This document shows, one piece after another, positions 1 to 8,793 of a stretch of DNA of 64,000 nucleotides (position 1 is the first letter of the stretch; each line of letters begins with the position of its first letter). The stretch covers positions 1 to 64,000 of the forward strand of contig JBDLJH010000011.1 in the NCBI GenBank assembly GCA_039714395.1. The letters run 5' to 3'. The translations under genes were made by a program, and so were the position numbers. The stretch comes from JAPHSX01 sp039714395. Its GTDB lineage: Bacteria; Pseudomonadota; Gammaproteobacteria; Thiohalomonadales; Thiohalomonadaceae. The notes beneath the pieces are model-generated. The model made no database searches and was not told the origin of the DNA. It saw only the letters and a program-made list of their open reading frames with translations.

Positions 1-262
1 GGCCGTTTTTTGACGATATCCACAGTATTTTTTAGTGATTTCCTGTTCTATACATTGTGGCATTCGTGTTACGAAGATTTTGCTGTTGATGTTAGATAGT
101 AAGTCGATAATTCGTTTTTAGAATGTTCCAAAACGTGGGTAGCTGATCATTGGTCTCTGCTACGGGCAGGGCTGAACCGGCGTGACTACCTGTTATAAAC
201 CATGCAATCCGTGAGGCTTTGATGGCCTGATGCGGTTCCCTTGCCTGTGATAAAGTCCCCCT

Positions 263-703
263 ATGAGCCACACTATCAGCAAATGTTCACCGCGCAGCCC
301 AATGTGGGTCTTTGAGGAGAACTATCGTCTGCTGCAACGCCTGCTTCCTGAACTCGAGCAGGGGGAAGATCGCTTCATTCTTGCCGGACAGGAGGGGGAG
401 GAGCTGGAACTGCTGATCCTGGAGCGTTGCCGCTACACCACCATGGTCTCCCTGAATAAACCTTTCAATCTTGACGGTGAGTGGCTGCCGGATCTTTTAA
501 TTCAATTGCGTGTCTACCATGATGCCCGCGTGGTGGAGGTGACTGCCTATCAGGGCTGTCACCGTATCCCTGCCCGTTATCAGGTAGAGAGCCATGGACG
601 TTACCACAAGGATGACAAGCGTCAGATTAACTTTCTTCTGCACGACCTGCTGCTCTACTGCCTACGACTCGGTTATCGTGAACAACGACAACTTTTAGCG
701 TGA
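263..703 (+). CDS. DUF1249 family protein (YqiB-like)
   Basis: 146-residue soluble protein that I recognise as the DUF1249/YqiB family of gammaproteobacteria; its biochemical role is not established. The recognisable features are the N-terminal segment MWVFEENYRLLQRLLP, a central beta-rich part, and a C-terminal segment YHKDDKRQINFLLHDLLLYC that is strongly conserved in the family. There is no signal peptide or membrane segment. The ATG at 263 follows a weak ribosome site. It is followed by an alpha/beta hydrolase after 48 bp on the same strand and may be cotranscribed with it. In other gammaproteobacteria yqiB sits near nudF and cpdA, which could lie upstream of this window (inference). The family call is firm; the function is unknown. 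Confidence 0.85.
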   Translation: MSHTISKCSPRSPMWVFEENYRLLQRLLPELEQGEDRFILAGQEGEELELLILERCRYTTMVSLNKPFNLDGEWLPDLLIQLRVYHDARVVEVTAYQGCHRIPARYQVESHGRYHKDDKRQINFLLHDLLLYCLRLGYREQRQLLA

Positions 704-751
704 TTGTGTTGCACCGAACGGGAACTAAATAAACAAAAAGCAGGTTAGGGT

Positions 752-1612
752 ATGGAGGGGCAGGAACGCACATTTACGGTTAATGGTTTGAAGCTGGCAG
801 CACTGGAGTGGCCCGGTGAGGGACTTCCGATTATTGCCGTGCATGGCTGGTTGGATAACGCGGCCTCTTTTACACCGATTGCCGAATATCTCTCTGCTCA
901 TCACGTGCTGGCACTAGACCTGCCGGGTAACGGTCACTCCGATCACCTTCCACCCTCTGCCAGTTATCATCTTGCGGATAACCTTTACTGGCTCTCTGTA
1001 GTGGCTGATGAGATGGGTTGGCAGAAATTTGTGTTACTCGGTCACTCGATGGGGGCGGCGATTGCCTGTATTGCTGCCGCGGCGATGCCACAAAGAGTGA
1101 TGGGGTTGACTCTTATCGACGGCCTTGGGCCTCTTGTTATTGCGCCTGAACTTGAGGTGAAATGGTTACGCCATCTATTTTCTGCCAGTGACACCTCCAA
1201 AGCCAGTCGTCCTTTTGGTGACATCATTAACGCGGCGCATTTGCGACAAAAACATAGCCGCTTTCCCATTACTATCGAGGCGGCAACTACCATTGTTGAA
1301 CGCAATCTGCGTCTTGAAGATGATGGTTATCACTGGTGCTACGATAAGCGGTTGAAGGAGCCCTCCACCCACTACTACAGTGAGGAGCAGGTGCTAGGTA
1401 TTCTCGCCACGATAGAATCCCCGACCCTGTTAATGAGTGCCGAAGAGGGCGCATTGAAACGGTGGCAGGGATTTGCTGAACGCAGGGCGGCGCTGCCAGG
1501 TCTGCAACATCAAGTGCTTCCTGGTGGCCACCATCTGCACATGGAGACACCACAGCCTGTGGCACTGGAACTCAATCTATTCTATGCATCACTGAAGGAG
1601 AAACAGAAGTGA
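752..1612 (+). CDS. alpha/beta hydrolase
   Basis: 286-residue cytoplasmic alpha/beta-hydrolase-fold protein. The oxyanion-hole region is AVHGWLDNAASF (residues about 29-40), the nucleophile elbow is GHSMGAA (Ser near residue 99), and the catalytic His is in GGHHLHME near residue 264. There is no signal peptide. The substrate cannot be predicted; family members include carboxylesterases, lipases and C-C hydrolases, and this one resembles the MhpC/serine-hydrolase-like group. The stop codon overlaps the GTG of a possible 25-codon membrane peptide (1609-1686), suggesting translational coupling if that peptide is real. Confidence 0.85.
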   Translation: MEGQERTFTVNGLKLAALEWPGEGLPIIAVHGWLDNAASFTPIAEYLSAHHVLALDLPGNGHSDHLPPSASYHLADNLYWLSVVADEMGWQKFVLLGHSMGAAIACIAAAAMPQRVMGLTLIDGLGPLVIAPELEVKWLRHLFSASDTSKASRPFGDIINAAHLRQKHSRFPITIEAATTIVERNLRLEDDGYHWCYDKRLKEPSTHYYSEEQVLGILATIESPTLLMSAEEGALKRWQGFAERRAALPGLQHQVLPGGHHLHMETPQPVALELNLFYASLKEKQK

Positions 1613-1686
1613 TCCTTATTGAATTGTTTGTGTTGTTGGTTGTGGTTGCTGTGGTGGTGTGGGCCATTCGTCCGCCGAAAAAGTGA
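1609..1686 (+). CDS. possible 25-residue single-span membrane peptide
   Basis: Too short for routine gene calling. A GTG at 1609 overlaps the TGA of the preceding hydrolase (GTGA arrangement) and opens a 25-codon frame ending in TGA at 1684-1686. The predicted peptide starts MILIELFVLLVVVAVVVW and ends in RPPKK: one hydrophobic span of about 18 residues followed by a basic tail, the usual layout of bacterial membrane microproteins with an inside C-terminus. No separate ribosome site is needed if translation is coupled to the upstream gene. A 6-bp hairpin (1698-1712) lies just after it. Low-complexity valine/leucine codons could arise by chance, so this remains a candidate. Confidence 0.35.
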   Translation: MILIELFVLLVVVAVVVWAIRPPKK

Positions 1687-1729
1687 AACGCTTCATACTG
1701 GCATATTGCCAGAACCCTGTTTACTTTCG

Positions 1730-3808
1730 CTAATCTGCCTGCGCTAAAATATCAGTCTCTTTTAACTTGATGTAAGCGAGGTAGCGGTCACGTATCTGGC
1801 GTACATAATTGAACGGCTCATGACCACGAACGTAGCCGTGTTTGGCCCTCTTGGCGTAGCGTTTTTTCGATAGTAGCAATATGGCCTTTTCCACGTTATC
1901 GAACCACCTGTCGGGATCCCATCCTTTCTGCTTTGCAAGACGGCGTGCGTCACGCACATGGCCGACCCCGGCGTTGTAGGAGGCCAGGGCAAACCAGGTA
2001 CGCTCGCCGATATCGAGTTCCGGTTCGAAACGTTTGAGCAGCCAGTTGAGATATTGCACTCCGGCCAGCAGGCCGGTATTGGGATCATGGAGATCTTTAA
2101 TGCCAAATTCTCTGGCAGTGCGAGGCATTACCTGTAGTAGTCCAAGTGCCCCTACCCATGATTTGGCCCTGGGGTTGAAACGGCTCTCCTGATACATCTG
2201 TGAGACGATAAGCCGCCAGTCGAAGCCGTAGTGCTCGGCATGTTTGCGTACCAGCTCATCGTAGGGAGAGAGAGCGTTGTTATCGGCGGTGTCAGCGCGC
2301 TCCTCAATATGGCTGAGAATGCGTTTTGAGTTGTTAAAATATTTCTTGTAGGTGATGTTGTAGAAGAGGCCTCGATACTCTTTTTTGTGAAAGGAGTTGA
2401 TCGCCTTGAGTAGCTCAGGGTTCTCCTTACGTACCATCCAGCCGTGTTGGCGCTCCTCCAGGGCGAAGGCGGCGCGAATATCATCGCGCCAGGTCAGCTC
2501 GATATCCAGGATATGGCTATCGGCCACGGTGAGGTCTATGTCACCGTGGGCGAGCTGGGCGATCAGCTCTTCGGTCTCAAGCTCCTCGGGCGCAGCAATG
2601 AGTTCAAATGCGATGCCCTGTTGTTGCAGTGCCTCCATGCTTTGCCAGTAGGAGCTGCTGCGGCGTATTACCACACTGCGTCCAGCCAGTTGTTCTGCAC
2701 GGTCGATGGTGTCATTGCTGCGGCTGACTACGATCTCGGAGATGGTGTTATAGGCGCGAGAGAAGGCGACTTTCTCCTGTTGACGCTCATCCGTGTTGCT
2801 CATAGCGGCGGCGATGATGTCGCCCTTGCCCCGTTGCAACCAGGGGATCAGCAGGTCGCGACTGGGCGGTACCACCATCTCCAAGCGTAGATTGTGCTTA
2901 TCCGCAAAGCGTTTTGCCAGCTCGTACTCGAAGCCGTGTAGCTCGCCACGCCACAGAAAGTAGGTGCTGGCATTATTGCGGGTGAGTACGCGCAATACCT
3001 GATGATCTTTAATCTTTGCCAGGTCGCCTCGTGAGATGATTTCACCCTGTCCCACCAGGTGGTGGCGACCAAGGAAGTCGTTAATTTTTGTAAGTAGTGC
3101 GTTATTCTCTTTATTTACAGCCCAGGCGATAGGTCGAACTGGACCGATATCAAAGCCTATCTCCACGCTGTCACTGTAAGGTAACGCCTCTAGCTGGTTG
3201 CTGTCGGTTACGGCGAGGTCGTAGGCACCGTCGAGAACATTCTTGATAATCTGATCGGTGGGAACGCTCTCATTAACCTCGATAATCTTAAAGGGAGGCT
3301 GGAAGCGTTGTTTCTGTATTGCCGTGAGAGTATCGAAGTAGGCAGCAGAACGGTGTACCGCAACTTTTCTCCCCTTTAGCTCGTGTGCGCTTTTTGGTGT
3401 CTCGCCAGGACGACCGATAAGCTGTTCGTGGACAAAGGCGATGGGAGAGGTGAAGGTGACCTGCTGCTTGCGCTTGTCGGTGACGGTCAGGTTGCTGACG
3501 ATGATGTCTCCCTTATCTGCGAGCAGGGAGGGGATTAGCTGGTCGAATTTATCAACGTAGATCTTTTTGATATCAGTGTTGGTTGCCGTGGCAAAGAGGT
3601 CGAGCAGGCGGTATTCGTCGCTATTGGGGAGACCACTACGCGGCAGGTACTCCAGCCCGTGAGGGTGGCTGGGGAGGATCACCCGTAGTGTTTGGCGAGG
3701 CTCTTCAATACTTGTCTCGGTACTAGTACCCTCATCGCTGCTACAGGCGGCTACTGCGAGTATGAGGGATGAGAGCAGAAAATGCCTTGTTGCCTTTGAG
3801 AATGTCAT
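1730..3808 (-). CDS. MltF-like lytic transglycosylase lipoprotein with two solute-binding domains
   Basis: 692 residues from the ATG at 3808. An in-frame extension to 3994 exists, but only this start gives an N-terminus with a signal peptide and lipobox (LAVAACSSD, Cys near residue 21). Then come two consecutive SBP_bac_3 (periplasmic solute-binding type) domains. The first runs from RQTLRVILPS to about residue 270, and the second starts at HQVLRVLTRN near residue 275. A C-terminal SLT domain has catalytic Glu in MYQESRFNP and the motif GLLQVMPRTA. MltF of E. coli has one solute-binding domain and about 518 residues, so this protein carries an extra sensor-like module. It is expected to act at the outer membrane or periplasm on peptidoglycan. 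It is divergently transcribed from ubiA. Confidence 0.88.
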   Translation of the reverse strand: MTFSKATRHFLLSSLILAVAACSSDEGTSTETSIEEPRQTLRVILPSHPHGLEYLPRSGLPNSDEYRLLDLFATATNTDIKKIYVDKFDQLIPSLLADKGDIIVSNLTVTDKRKQQVTFTSPIAFVHEQLIGRPGETPKSAHELKGRKVAVHRSAAYFDTLTAIQKQRFQPPFKIIEVNESVPTDQIIKNVLDGAYDLAVTDSNQLEALPYSDSVEIGFDIGPVRPIAWAVNKENNALLTKINDFLGRHHLVGQGEIISRGDLAKIKDHQVLRVLTRNNASTYFLWRGELHGFEYELAKRFADKHNLRLEMVVPPSRDLLIPWLQRGKGDIIAAAMSNTDERQQEKVAFSRAYNTISEIVVSRSNDTIDRAEQLAGRSVVIRRSSSYWQSMEALQQQGIAFELIAAPEELETEELIAQLAHGDIDLTVADSHILDIELTWRDDIRAAFALEERQHGWMVRKENPELLKAINSFHKKEYRGLFYNITYKKYFNNSKRILSHIEERADTADNNALSPYDELVRKHAEHYGFDWRLIVSQMYQESRFNPRAKSWVGALGLLQVMPRTAREFGIKDLHDPNTGLLAGVQYLNWLLKRFEPELDIGERTWFALASYNAGVGHVRDARRLAKQKGWDPDRWFDNVEKAILLLSKKRYAKRAKHGYVRGHEPFNYVRQIRDRYLAYIKLKETDILAQAD

Positions 3809-3932
3809 AACGACCCACTGTGATCCGGATATTGTCAGTTTAACCTTAGTCGCGCAGAAGAGTAAGCCTGTATGCCTAGTCTGCAGCCATGTAGAATAAT
3901 ACGCTGATTTAGTGCAACGAAGCTTCACTTTG

Positions 3933-4793
3933 ATGATCAAGCAACGTCTTGTTGAATACATAAAACTTACCCGTCTTGACCGCCCTATTGGCATCTACCT
4001 GGTGTTATGGCCCGCTCTGTGGGGGTTGTGGGTAGCGGCAGAGGGTATGCCGCTACCGCTTGTTCTGGCTGTCTTTCTTGCCGGAGTGGTGCTGATGCGC
4101 TCGGCCGGCTGCGCTATTAATGACTACGCGGATCGTGATATCGATCTGCATGTGGCGCGCACCAGTCAGCGACCTTTAGCTCGCAGGTCGATTTCACCGA
4201 AGGAGGCAGTGGGGGTATTTATTGTTCTTAGCCTCATTGCCTTTGTGCTGGTGCTACAACTCAACTGGCTGACTATCCTGCTCTCCATTCCAGCGGTACT
4301 TCTGGCAGGCAGTTACCCTTTTATGAAACGTTTTACCCACTTACCGCAGGCTTATCTTGGCGTCGCCTTTGGTTGGGCAGTGCCGATGGCCTTTGCCGCG
4401 CAGACCGGTGAAGTGCCGCTTGCCTCCTGGCTGTGGTTTATCGCTACAGTGTTGTGGGCACTGGCCTACGACACCATGTATGCCATTGCTGATCGTGAGG
4501 ATGACCTGAAGATAGGAGTGAAGTCCTCGGCTATTCTGTTTGGTCGTTTTGATCGCCTTGCCATTGCTGTGATGCAGATGCTGGTGCTTGTGGTGCTGGT
4601 GCTGGCCGGTTTGAGCTTTGATTTGCACTGGCCGTACTATGTTGGATTATTGCTGGCAAGCGGCTTTAGTGCGTACCAGCAAACCCTGATTCGAGGCCGT
4701 GATCCGCAACTAAGTTTTCGTGCCTTCCTTAATAATCACTACTTTGGGATGGTGGTGTTCGTGGGTATAGTCCTCAGTTACCTCGTCGCATAA
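3933..4793 (+). CDS. ubiA: 4-hydroxybenzoate octaprenyltransferase
   Basis: Integral membrane prenyltransferase that attaches the polyprenyl tail to 4-hydroxybenzoate in ubiquinone synthesis. Multiple hydrophobic helices are visible, along with both Asp-rich motifs: NDYADRDID (about residues 66-74) and YAIADREDD (about residues 183-191). These bind Mg-diphosphate in UbiA proteins. The start is taken as ATG 3933, giving 286 residues, close to the usual 290. A GTG at 3912 in frame is possible; neither has a strong ribosome site. No ubiC lies upstream, where E. coli has it. A MITE is inserted 4 bp after the stop codon. Confidence 0.93.
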   Translation: MIKQRLVEYIKLTRLDRPIGIYLVLWPALWGLWVAAEGMPLPLVLAVFLAGVVLMRSAGCAINDYADRDIDLHVARTSQRPLARRSISPKEAVGVFIVLSLIAFVLVLQLNWLTILLSIPAVLLAGSYPFMKRFTHLPQAYLGVAFGWAVPMAFAAQTGEVPLASWLWFIATVLWALAYDTMYAIADREDDLKIGVKSSAILFGRFDRLAIAVMQMLVLVVLVLAGLSFDLHWPYYVGLLLASGFSAYQQTLIRGRDPQLSFRAFLNNHYFGMVVFVGIVLSYLVA

Positions 4794-4797
4794 CTAA

Positions 4798-4955
4798 GGA
4801 GCCTCTGATTTATTCTGGACGAAGCAGGTTATGACTAAAATATTCAGATTCAAGGCGCAAGCTGCACGTAATAGCGAGCTATTACGAAAGATTGCAACGC
4901 TGAAGTTGGATATTTTAGGCGTGAGATACGAGTTCAAGAATAGATCAGAGGCTCC
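4798..4955. mobile_element. 158-bp MITE with 19-bp terminal inverted repeats and CTAA duplication
   Basis: The left end GGAGCCTCTGATTTATTCT (4798-4816) and right end AGAATAGATCAGAGGCTCC (4937-4955) are inverted repeats with one mismatch. CTAA directly flanks both sides (4794-4797 and 4956-4959), a 4-bp target duplication of the YTAR type used by IS5-group transposases (established knowledge). There is no coding capacity. The interior has a near-perfect palindrome, CGTAATAGC-GA-GCTATTACG (4867-4886), within a core (4851-4900) shared with the element at 61351-61512. It sits immediately after the ubiA stop and could act as a transcript end. Confidence 0.85.
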
Positions 4956-5007
4956 CTAACAAGGCCCCGGTGGCCAATAACGGATTAGAGAAAAGCGGAG
5001 TGTTTGC

Positions 5008-6399
5008 ATGAATCTTTACCCCCTGCGTCTCATTATAGTGATAGTCCTACTTATGGTGAGATCTGCCTCTCAGGCATCGACTGTAATAGATGCGGCCTCA
5101 GCCGGTCTTGATGGTGTTGAGAAAGAGTGCATTGTCGAGCCGGTTTTTGATGGGTCTGCCTGTATCTATCAGGCCAATGTTGATGCAGAAAAAACTATTG
5201 TGCTGGTGCATGGTCTTAATGGCCGCGCATTGGGTGACTGGAAGAACCAGATCCCGTTACTGGCGAAGAAATATCATGTCCTTGCCTTTGACCTTCCCGG
5301 GTTTGGAGATTCGGGTAAAGATGTGGCTTATTACTCGCCCACTGAGTACACAAGGTTTATTCGCTATGTGACGGAACGTTATGCACATGGAAATATTACC
5401 CTTGTTGGCCACTCCATGGGGGGGGCGATAGCTTTGCGCTATGTGGCTACCTATCCACAGACTGTTGAGAAACTGGTGCTGGTTGATGTGGCGGGCGTTT
5501 TACATCGCATGGCTTATGCCCGGCAGCTTGCCAATGGCTGGGTAAAGTCTAATGCGACGAATGATAGCCGGGTTCTCTCTTTTGCTGACAAGATTGCAAA
5601 CAAACTTCTTAGCAAGATGGAGCCGATTGCAGGGCCTATAACCGAGATGATGGCGCAACAGCTCTTAAAACGTGAGTTGTTGAATGTTGACTCCTCCGTG
5701 ATTTCTTCAATGACCCTGGCAAATGAAGATCTAAGTGACGCGCTGTTGAAGATGGAGTTGCCTGCTTTGGTTGTGTGGGGTGAGGATGATCTGGTGGCAC
5801 CGATACGTACGGCTAAGGTATTGCTGGAGTATATTCCAGAGGCGAGATTTGAGGTGATTGCCGGGGCGGCACATGTACCGATGGTAGAGCAGCCGGAAAA
5901 GTTTAATCGTGTGCTTTTGGATTATATTAACGGTGTTAAGGGCAGTGTTGATGTTGTCCCTGTGGATGATGGAGTGGATAGTGCCCCGAGGACTGAGGTC
6001 TGCCGTAAAGAGTCAGGCAAGTTATATCAGGGTCACTACGATTCACTAACCTTAATCAGTTGTAGTCGGGTGGTAATTAAAAACGCAACAATTAATGAAT
6101 TAATTATACGTTCATCAAGGGCCTCTATTGAGAATAGCGAAATCGTCTCCGATAAGATTGCACTGAGTATTACGGGTTCTGATGTGTTGATTACGGCAAC
6201 TCGCTTGAGTGGAGATATCGCAATAGATACCTCCCGTAGCCGATTGGATCTGGCTGCCGTTAAACTAATTGGAAAAAGCAACTCTGTACGTGGAGCAAAG
6301 AGCTCGTCGCTGGTGTTCTCTGTCTCAGAGATTAGTTCACCGTTAGCAACACGCTCTGTTCATGAGTTTCTAAAAGTTGATCGCAGGCATCCACTCTGA
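5008..6399 (+). CDS. exported alpha/beta hydrolase with C-terminal beta-helix-like region
   Basis: 463 residues. An N-terminal signal peptide (hydrophobic LRLIIVIVLLMV, cleavage likely near SQAS) precedes an alpha/beta hydrolase domain at about residues 60-310. That domain has LVHGLNG, the nucleophile elbow GHSMGGA, an acid in WGEDDLVAP, and a catalytic His in GAAHVPM. After residue 325 the sequence changes to short alternating beta-strand repeats (IKNATINELIIRSS, SIENSEIVSDKIALSI and similar) that look like a right-handed beta-helix, about 130 residues long. The protein is probably periplasmic or secreted, with esterase or lipase activity and a surface or glycan-binding tail (inference). The MITE just upstream separates it from ubiA. 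Confidence 0.8.
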   Translation: MNLYPLRLIIVIVLLMVRSASQASTVIDAASAGLDGVEKECIVEPVFDGSACIYQANVDAEKTIVLVHGLNGRALGDWKNQIPLLAKKYHVLAFDLPGFGDSGKDVAYYSPTEYTRFIRYVTERYAHGNITLVGHSMGGAIALRYVATYPQTVEKLVLVDVAGVLHRMAYARQLANGWVKSNATNDSRVLSFADKIANKLLSKMEPIAGPITEMMAQQLLKRELLNVDSSVISSMTLANEDLSDALLKMELPALVVWGEDDLVAPIRTAKVLLEYIPEARFEVIAGAAHVPMVEQPEKFNRVLLDYINGVKGSVDVVPVDDGVDSAPRTEVCRKESGKLYQGHYDSLTLISCSRVVIKNATINELIIRSSRASIENSEIVSDKIALSITGSDVLITATRLSGDIAIDTSRSRLDLAAVKLIGKSNSVRGAKSSSLVFSVSEISSPLATRSVHEFLKVDRRHPL

Positions 6400-6445
6400 T
6401 CAGGTTTTGATCTCCTACAATAGAGGGCGATTCTTCAAAAGAGCC

Positions 6446-8266
6446 TTAACCACCGTTAAATAGTAATTCAATTTCATTTTCTAGCTGCTGCATTACCTTG
6501 GGGCGTTTCACCTTCATCGTCGGTGTCATTAGACCGTTATCGATATTCCATGGCTCGAGGGTAAGATGAACCCGACGGATCTTGGCGTAACCGGGGAATT
6601 CGTGTAATTGACTGGCCAGCATTTTTATTACTCGGCTCACCACCCGCTTGTTGTGTAGTGAGGACTGTTCAAGCGGGTCAACACCACAACTTTTGGCAAA
6701 GGCGGGCCACACCTCACCATTGAGGACTAGTAGAGCTGCCAGGTAGGCCTTTCCCTCCCCAATCACCATGACTTGTTCAAATACGGCATCGGTGACTATG
6801 GCCTGTTCCATGTCGCTGGGTGATACCTTTTCGCCGTTGGACAGTACGATAATATCCTTGAGGCGTCCGGTGATGTGTATATGCCCTCGTGGACCAATGG
6901 ATGCCTGATCGCCGGTGCGGAGCCATCCTTCATGATCGATCGCCTGCGCGGTAGCGGCGTGGTTGTTCCAGTAGCCCAACATAACATTGCGGCCGCGCAC
7001 CTGCAGCTCGTCTTGTTCACCCAGCCTGACTTCAACTCCTTCGAGAGGGGGGCCGATACTGTCTGGAATATTATCTTCAGGATGGTTGACTCCGATCACC
7101 GGGCTTGTCTCGGTAAGACCATAGCCTTGCAGCAGAGTCAGTCCGGATGAGATAAAGGTTCGGGCGATGTTTTGAGTCAAAGGTGCACCACCAGATATTG
7201 CGAAGCGCATTCGGCCACCAAACTTGGCCATCAGCTTGTTACCGACCAACCGTTGAGTTAGCGGGGTGATGAGCAGGTAGGGAGACCAGCCCCTCTGACC
7301 CTGTTGGTATTGGAATTTTGTCCAGCCAGCCTTTACTGCGAGTTTGAATAGCCCGCGACGCAGGAATGAACTTTTTGCCAACTGCTCGTCGATTTTACCC
7401 TGTACACGCTCATAGATTCGGGGAACAGAAATGAGGACGGTCGGTTTTTGTTCGGCAAGATCCGTAGCGAGCAGGTTGATGGAACGGGCGAAGCAGACCT
7501 CACTACCCGCAAGCATTGGCAGGTAGTAGCCAGCCATCCGCTCAAGCATGTGTGCCATAGGTAAAAAGGAGAGGAAACGATCATCCGAAGAGAGTTGAAC
7601 GCAATTGTATGCTCCCATGGCATTGCTGATGATGTTGATGTGATTGAGCATTACCCCCTTGGGTCGGCCTGATGTACCGGAGGTAAAAACGATGGTGGCG
7701 AGCTTCTTGGGATCGCCTTCGCGTTGCATGGGTACGCATCCCTCCTCAGATAGCCACTGGCTGGCAGAGCGCAGACGTGGATTGGCATTATCGTTTTCTC
7801 CCTCCAGGGCAATAATACGATCCAGGTGGGGGAGGGCATCTTTGGTTAGTGCCTCAGCGACCCGGCGCCAGCGGTCGATGTCCTGAATCAGCAGCAGTCT
7901 GGCACCGGTCTCCTCCAGAATATAGGCGAGGTTATCGGGGCGATCATCGGTATAGAGTGGCACCACCACCAATCCCAGCCCCAGTGCCGCCTGCTCAAAG
8001 TGAACCCATGCGGGGGAGTTGCGCAGGTTAAGGGCGACACGATCACCCTCTTCGAGTCCCTCCTGACGCATCGTCTGTTGCCAGCGTCCCACCTGTTGAG
8101 CAGTCTCTTCCCAGCTAAAATTCTGCCACTCGTTCTGTGTTTTATCGAAGCTTCGGTAGGCTACTGTGTCGGGGGTAGCTTCGACGCGTTTAAGGAACAG
8201 CGCATCCAGGGTAGGAATATTCTCAGTGTTGATATCAAGGCTGACTTCGTCCTGTTTACTGTCCAT
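6446..8266 (-). CDS. long-chain acyl-CoA synthetase (AMP-forming), FadD/FAA1 type
   Basis: 606 residues from the ATG at 8266. The preceding AGGGG sits at suitable distance for this ATG but abuts the in-frame ATG at 8275. Typical ANL-superfamily adenylate-forming motifs are visible: the phosphate loop FTSGTSGRPKGVM (about residues 190-202), GYGLTETSPV, and the hinge region TGDQASIGPRGHIHITGR. The family activates free fatty acids to acyl-CoA through an acyl-adenylate. The layout matches the long-chain (FAA1-like) bacterial group rather than E. coli FadD. It is a single-gene unit; the next gene on the same strand lies far downstream. Substrate chain length cannot be read from the sequence. Confidence 0.9.
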   Translation of the reverse strand: MDSKQDEVSLDINTENIPTLDALFLKRVEATPDTVAYRSFDKTQNEWQNFSWEETAQQVGRWQQTMRQEGLEEGDRVALNLRNSPAWVHFEQAALGLGLVVVPLYTDDRPDNLAYILEETGARLLLIQDIDRWRRVAEALTKDALPHLDRIIALEGENDNANPRLRSASQWLSEEGCVPMQREGDPKKLATIVFTSGTSGRPKGVMLNHINIISNAMGAYNCVQLSSDDRFLSFLPMAHMLERMAGYYLPMLAGSEVCFARSINLLATDLAEQKPTVLISVPRIYERVQGKIDEQLAKSSFLRRGLFKLAVKAGWTKFQYQQGQRGWSPYLLITPLTQRLVGNKLMAKFGGRMRFAISGGAPLTQNIARTFISSGLTLLQGYGLTETSPVIGVNHPEDNIPDSIGPPLEGVEVRLGEQDELQVRGRNVMLGYWNNHAATAQAIDHEGWLRTGDQASIGPRGHIHITGRLKDIIVLSNGEKVSPSDMEQAIVTDAVFEQVMVIGEGKAYLAALLVLNGEVWPAFAKSCGVDPLEQSSLHNKRVVSRVIKMLASQLHEFPGYAKIRRVHLTLEPWNIDNGLMTPTMKVKRPKVMQQLENEIELLFNGG

Positions 8267-8453
8267 CCTGTCCATTCCCCTGCATTCACAGTTGTTTGAG
8301 TCCCAATGATAGATTGTACATATTCTGTGTGGATAACCCAAAATGACTCGCTTTGGCTTGCGTGGCCGGGACATCTAGTTTAATCTTGCGCCTCTTTTTT
8401 CGGGGCACGCCCTGTGGTTCACGTAATCGCAGCATCTTCGAAAATAGAACCCT

Positions 8454-8541
8454 GGAGAGGTGTCCGAGTGGCCGAAGGAGCACGCCTGGAAAGTGTGTAT
8501 ACCGCAAGGTATCGAGGGTTCGAATCCCTCCCTCTCCGCCA
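8454..8541 (+). tRNA. tRNA-Ser (anticodon GGA)
   Basis: 88-nt tRNA. The acceptor stem GGAGAGG (8454-8460) pairs with CCTCTCC (8531-8537), followed by discriminator G and an encoded CCA (8539-8541). The anticodon loop reads CTGGAAA, giving anticodon GGA. A long variable arm (GTGTATACCGCAAGGTATC region) and the T-loop GGTTCGAATCC confirm a class II serine tRNA. A rho-independent terminator follows within 10 nt. Confidence 0.97.
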
Positions 8542-8551
8542 AACGTTAAAT

Positions 8552-8574
8552 CCCGCTTTATGCGGGTTTTTTTG
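8552..8574 (+). terminator. rho-independent terminator of tRNA-Ser
   Basis: A short GC stem, CCCGC-TTTAT-GCGGG, is followed directly by a run of seven T residues, 10 nt after the tRNA CCA end. Confidence 0.88.
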
Positions 8575-8780
8575 TTTTTGTCGTATGAGCCACAATTCGA
8601 ACCCGAGATTTTCATTTCAATGAGACGCCCCTTGCATACCCATCTGTATTAATGATGTCTTCACTCCCGTTAGCAAGCTCGGTGGTATTGAGATCAAGGC
8701 GATGCTACGGAAACTGCTGCAATCACGTCTTGCCTGACCTATTGTTCCATCCTCTCATAGCAATGGCGCGGTGACTCCTT

Positions 8781-8786
8781 TATAAT
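8781..8786 (+). promoter_or_regulatory. -10 element of the SRP RNA promoter
   Basis: A perfect TATAAT lies 7 nt before the predicted 5' end of the SRP RNA. No good -35 match is seen 16-18 bp upstream, so only the -10 is annotated. Confidence 0.6.
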
Positions 8787-8793
8787 CCGCCGC

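Noticed and set aside
1..262. Possible gene remnant at the left edge
   Set aside because: Stops in all frames and no homology recognised; treated as intergenic DNA upstream of the DUF1249 gene.
8624..8737. Short open frame ending in a Lys/Arg/Leu-rich tail between tRNA-Ser and the SRP RNA
   Set aside because: It has no start codon or ribosome site in a useful place and only about 38 codons; might be a gene remnant but cannot be supported.
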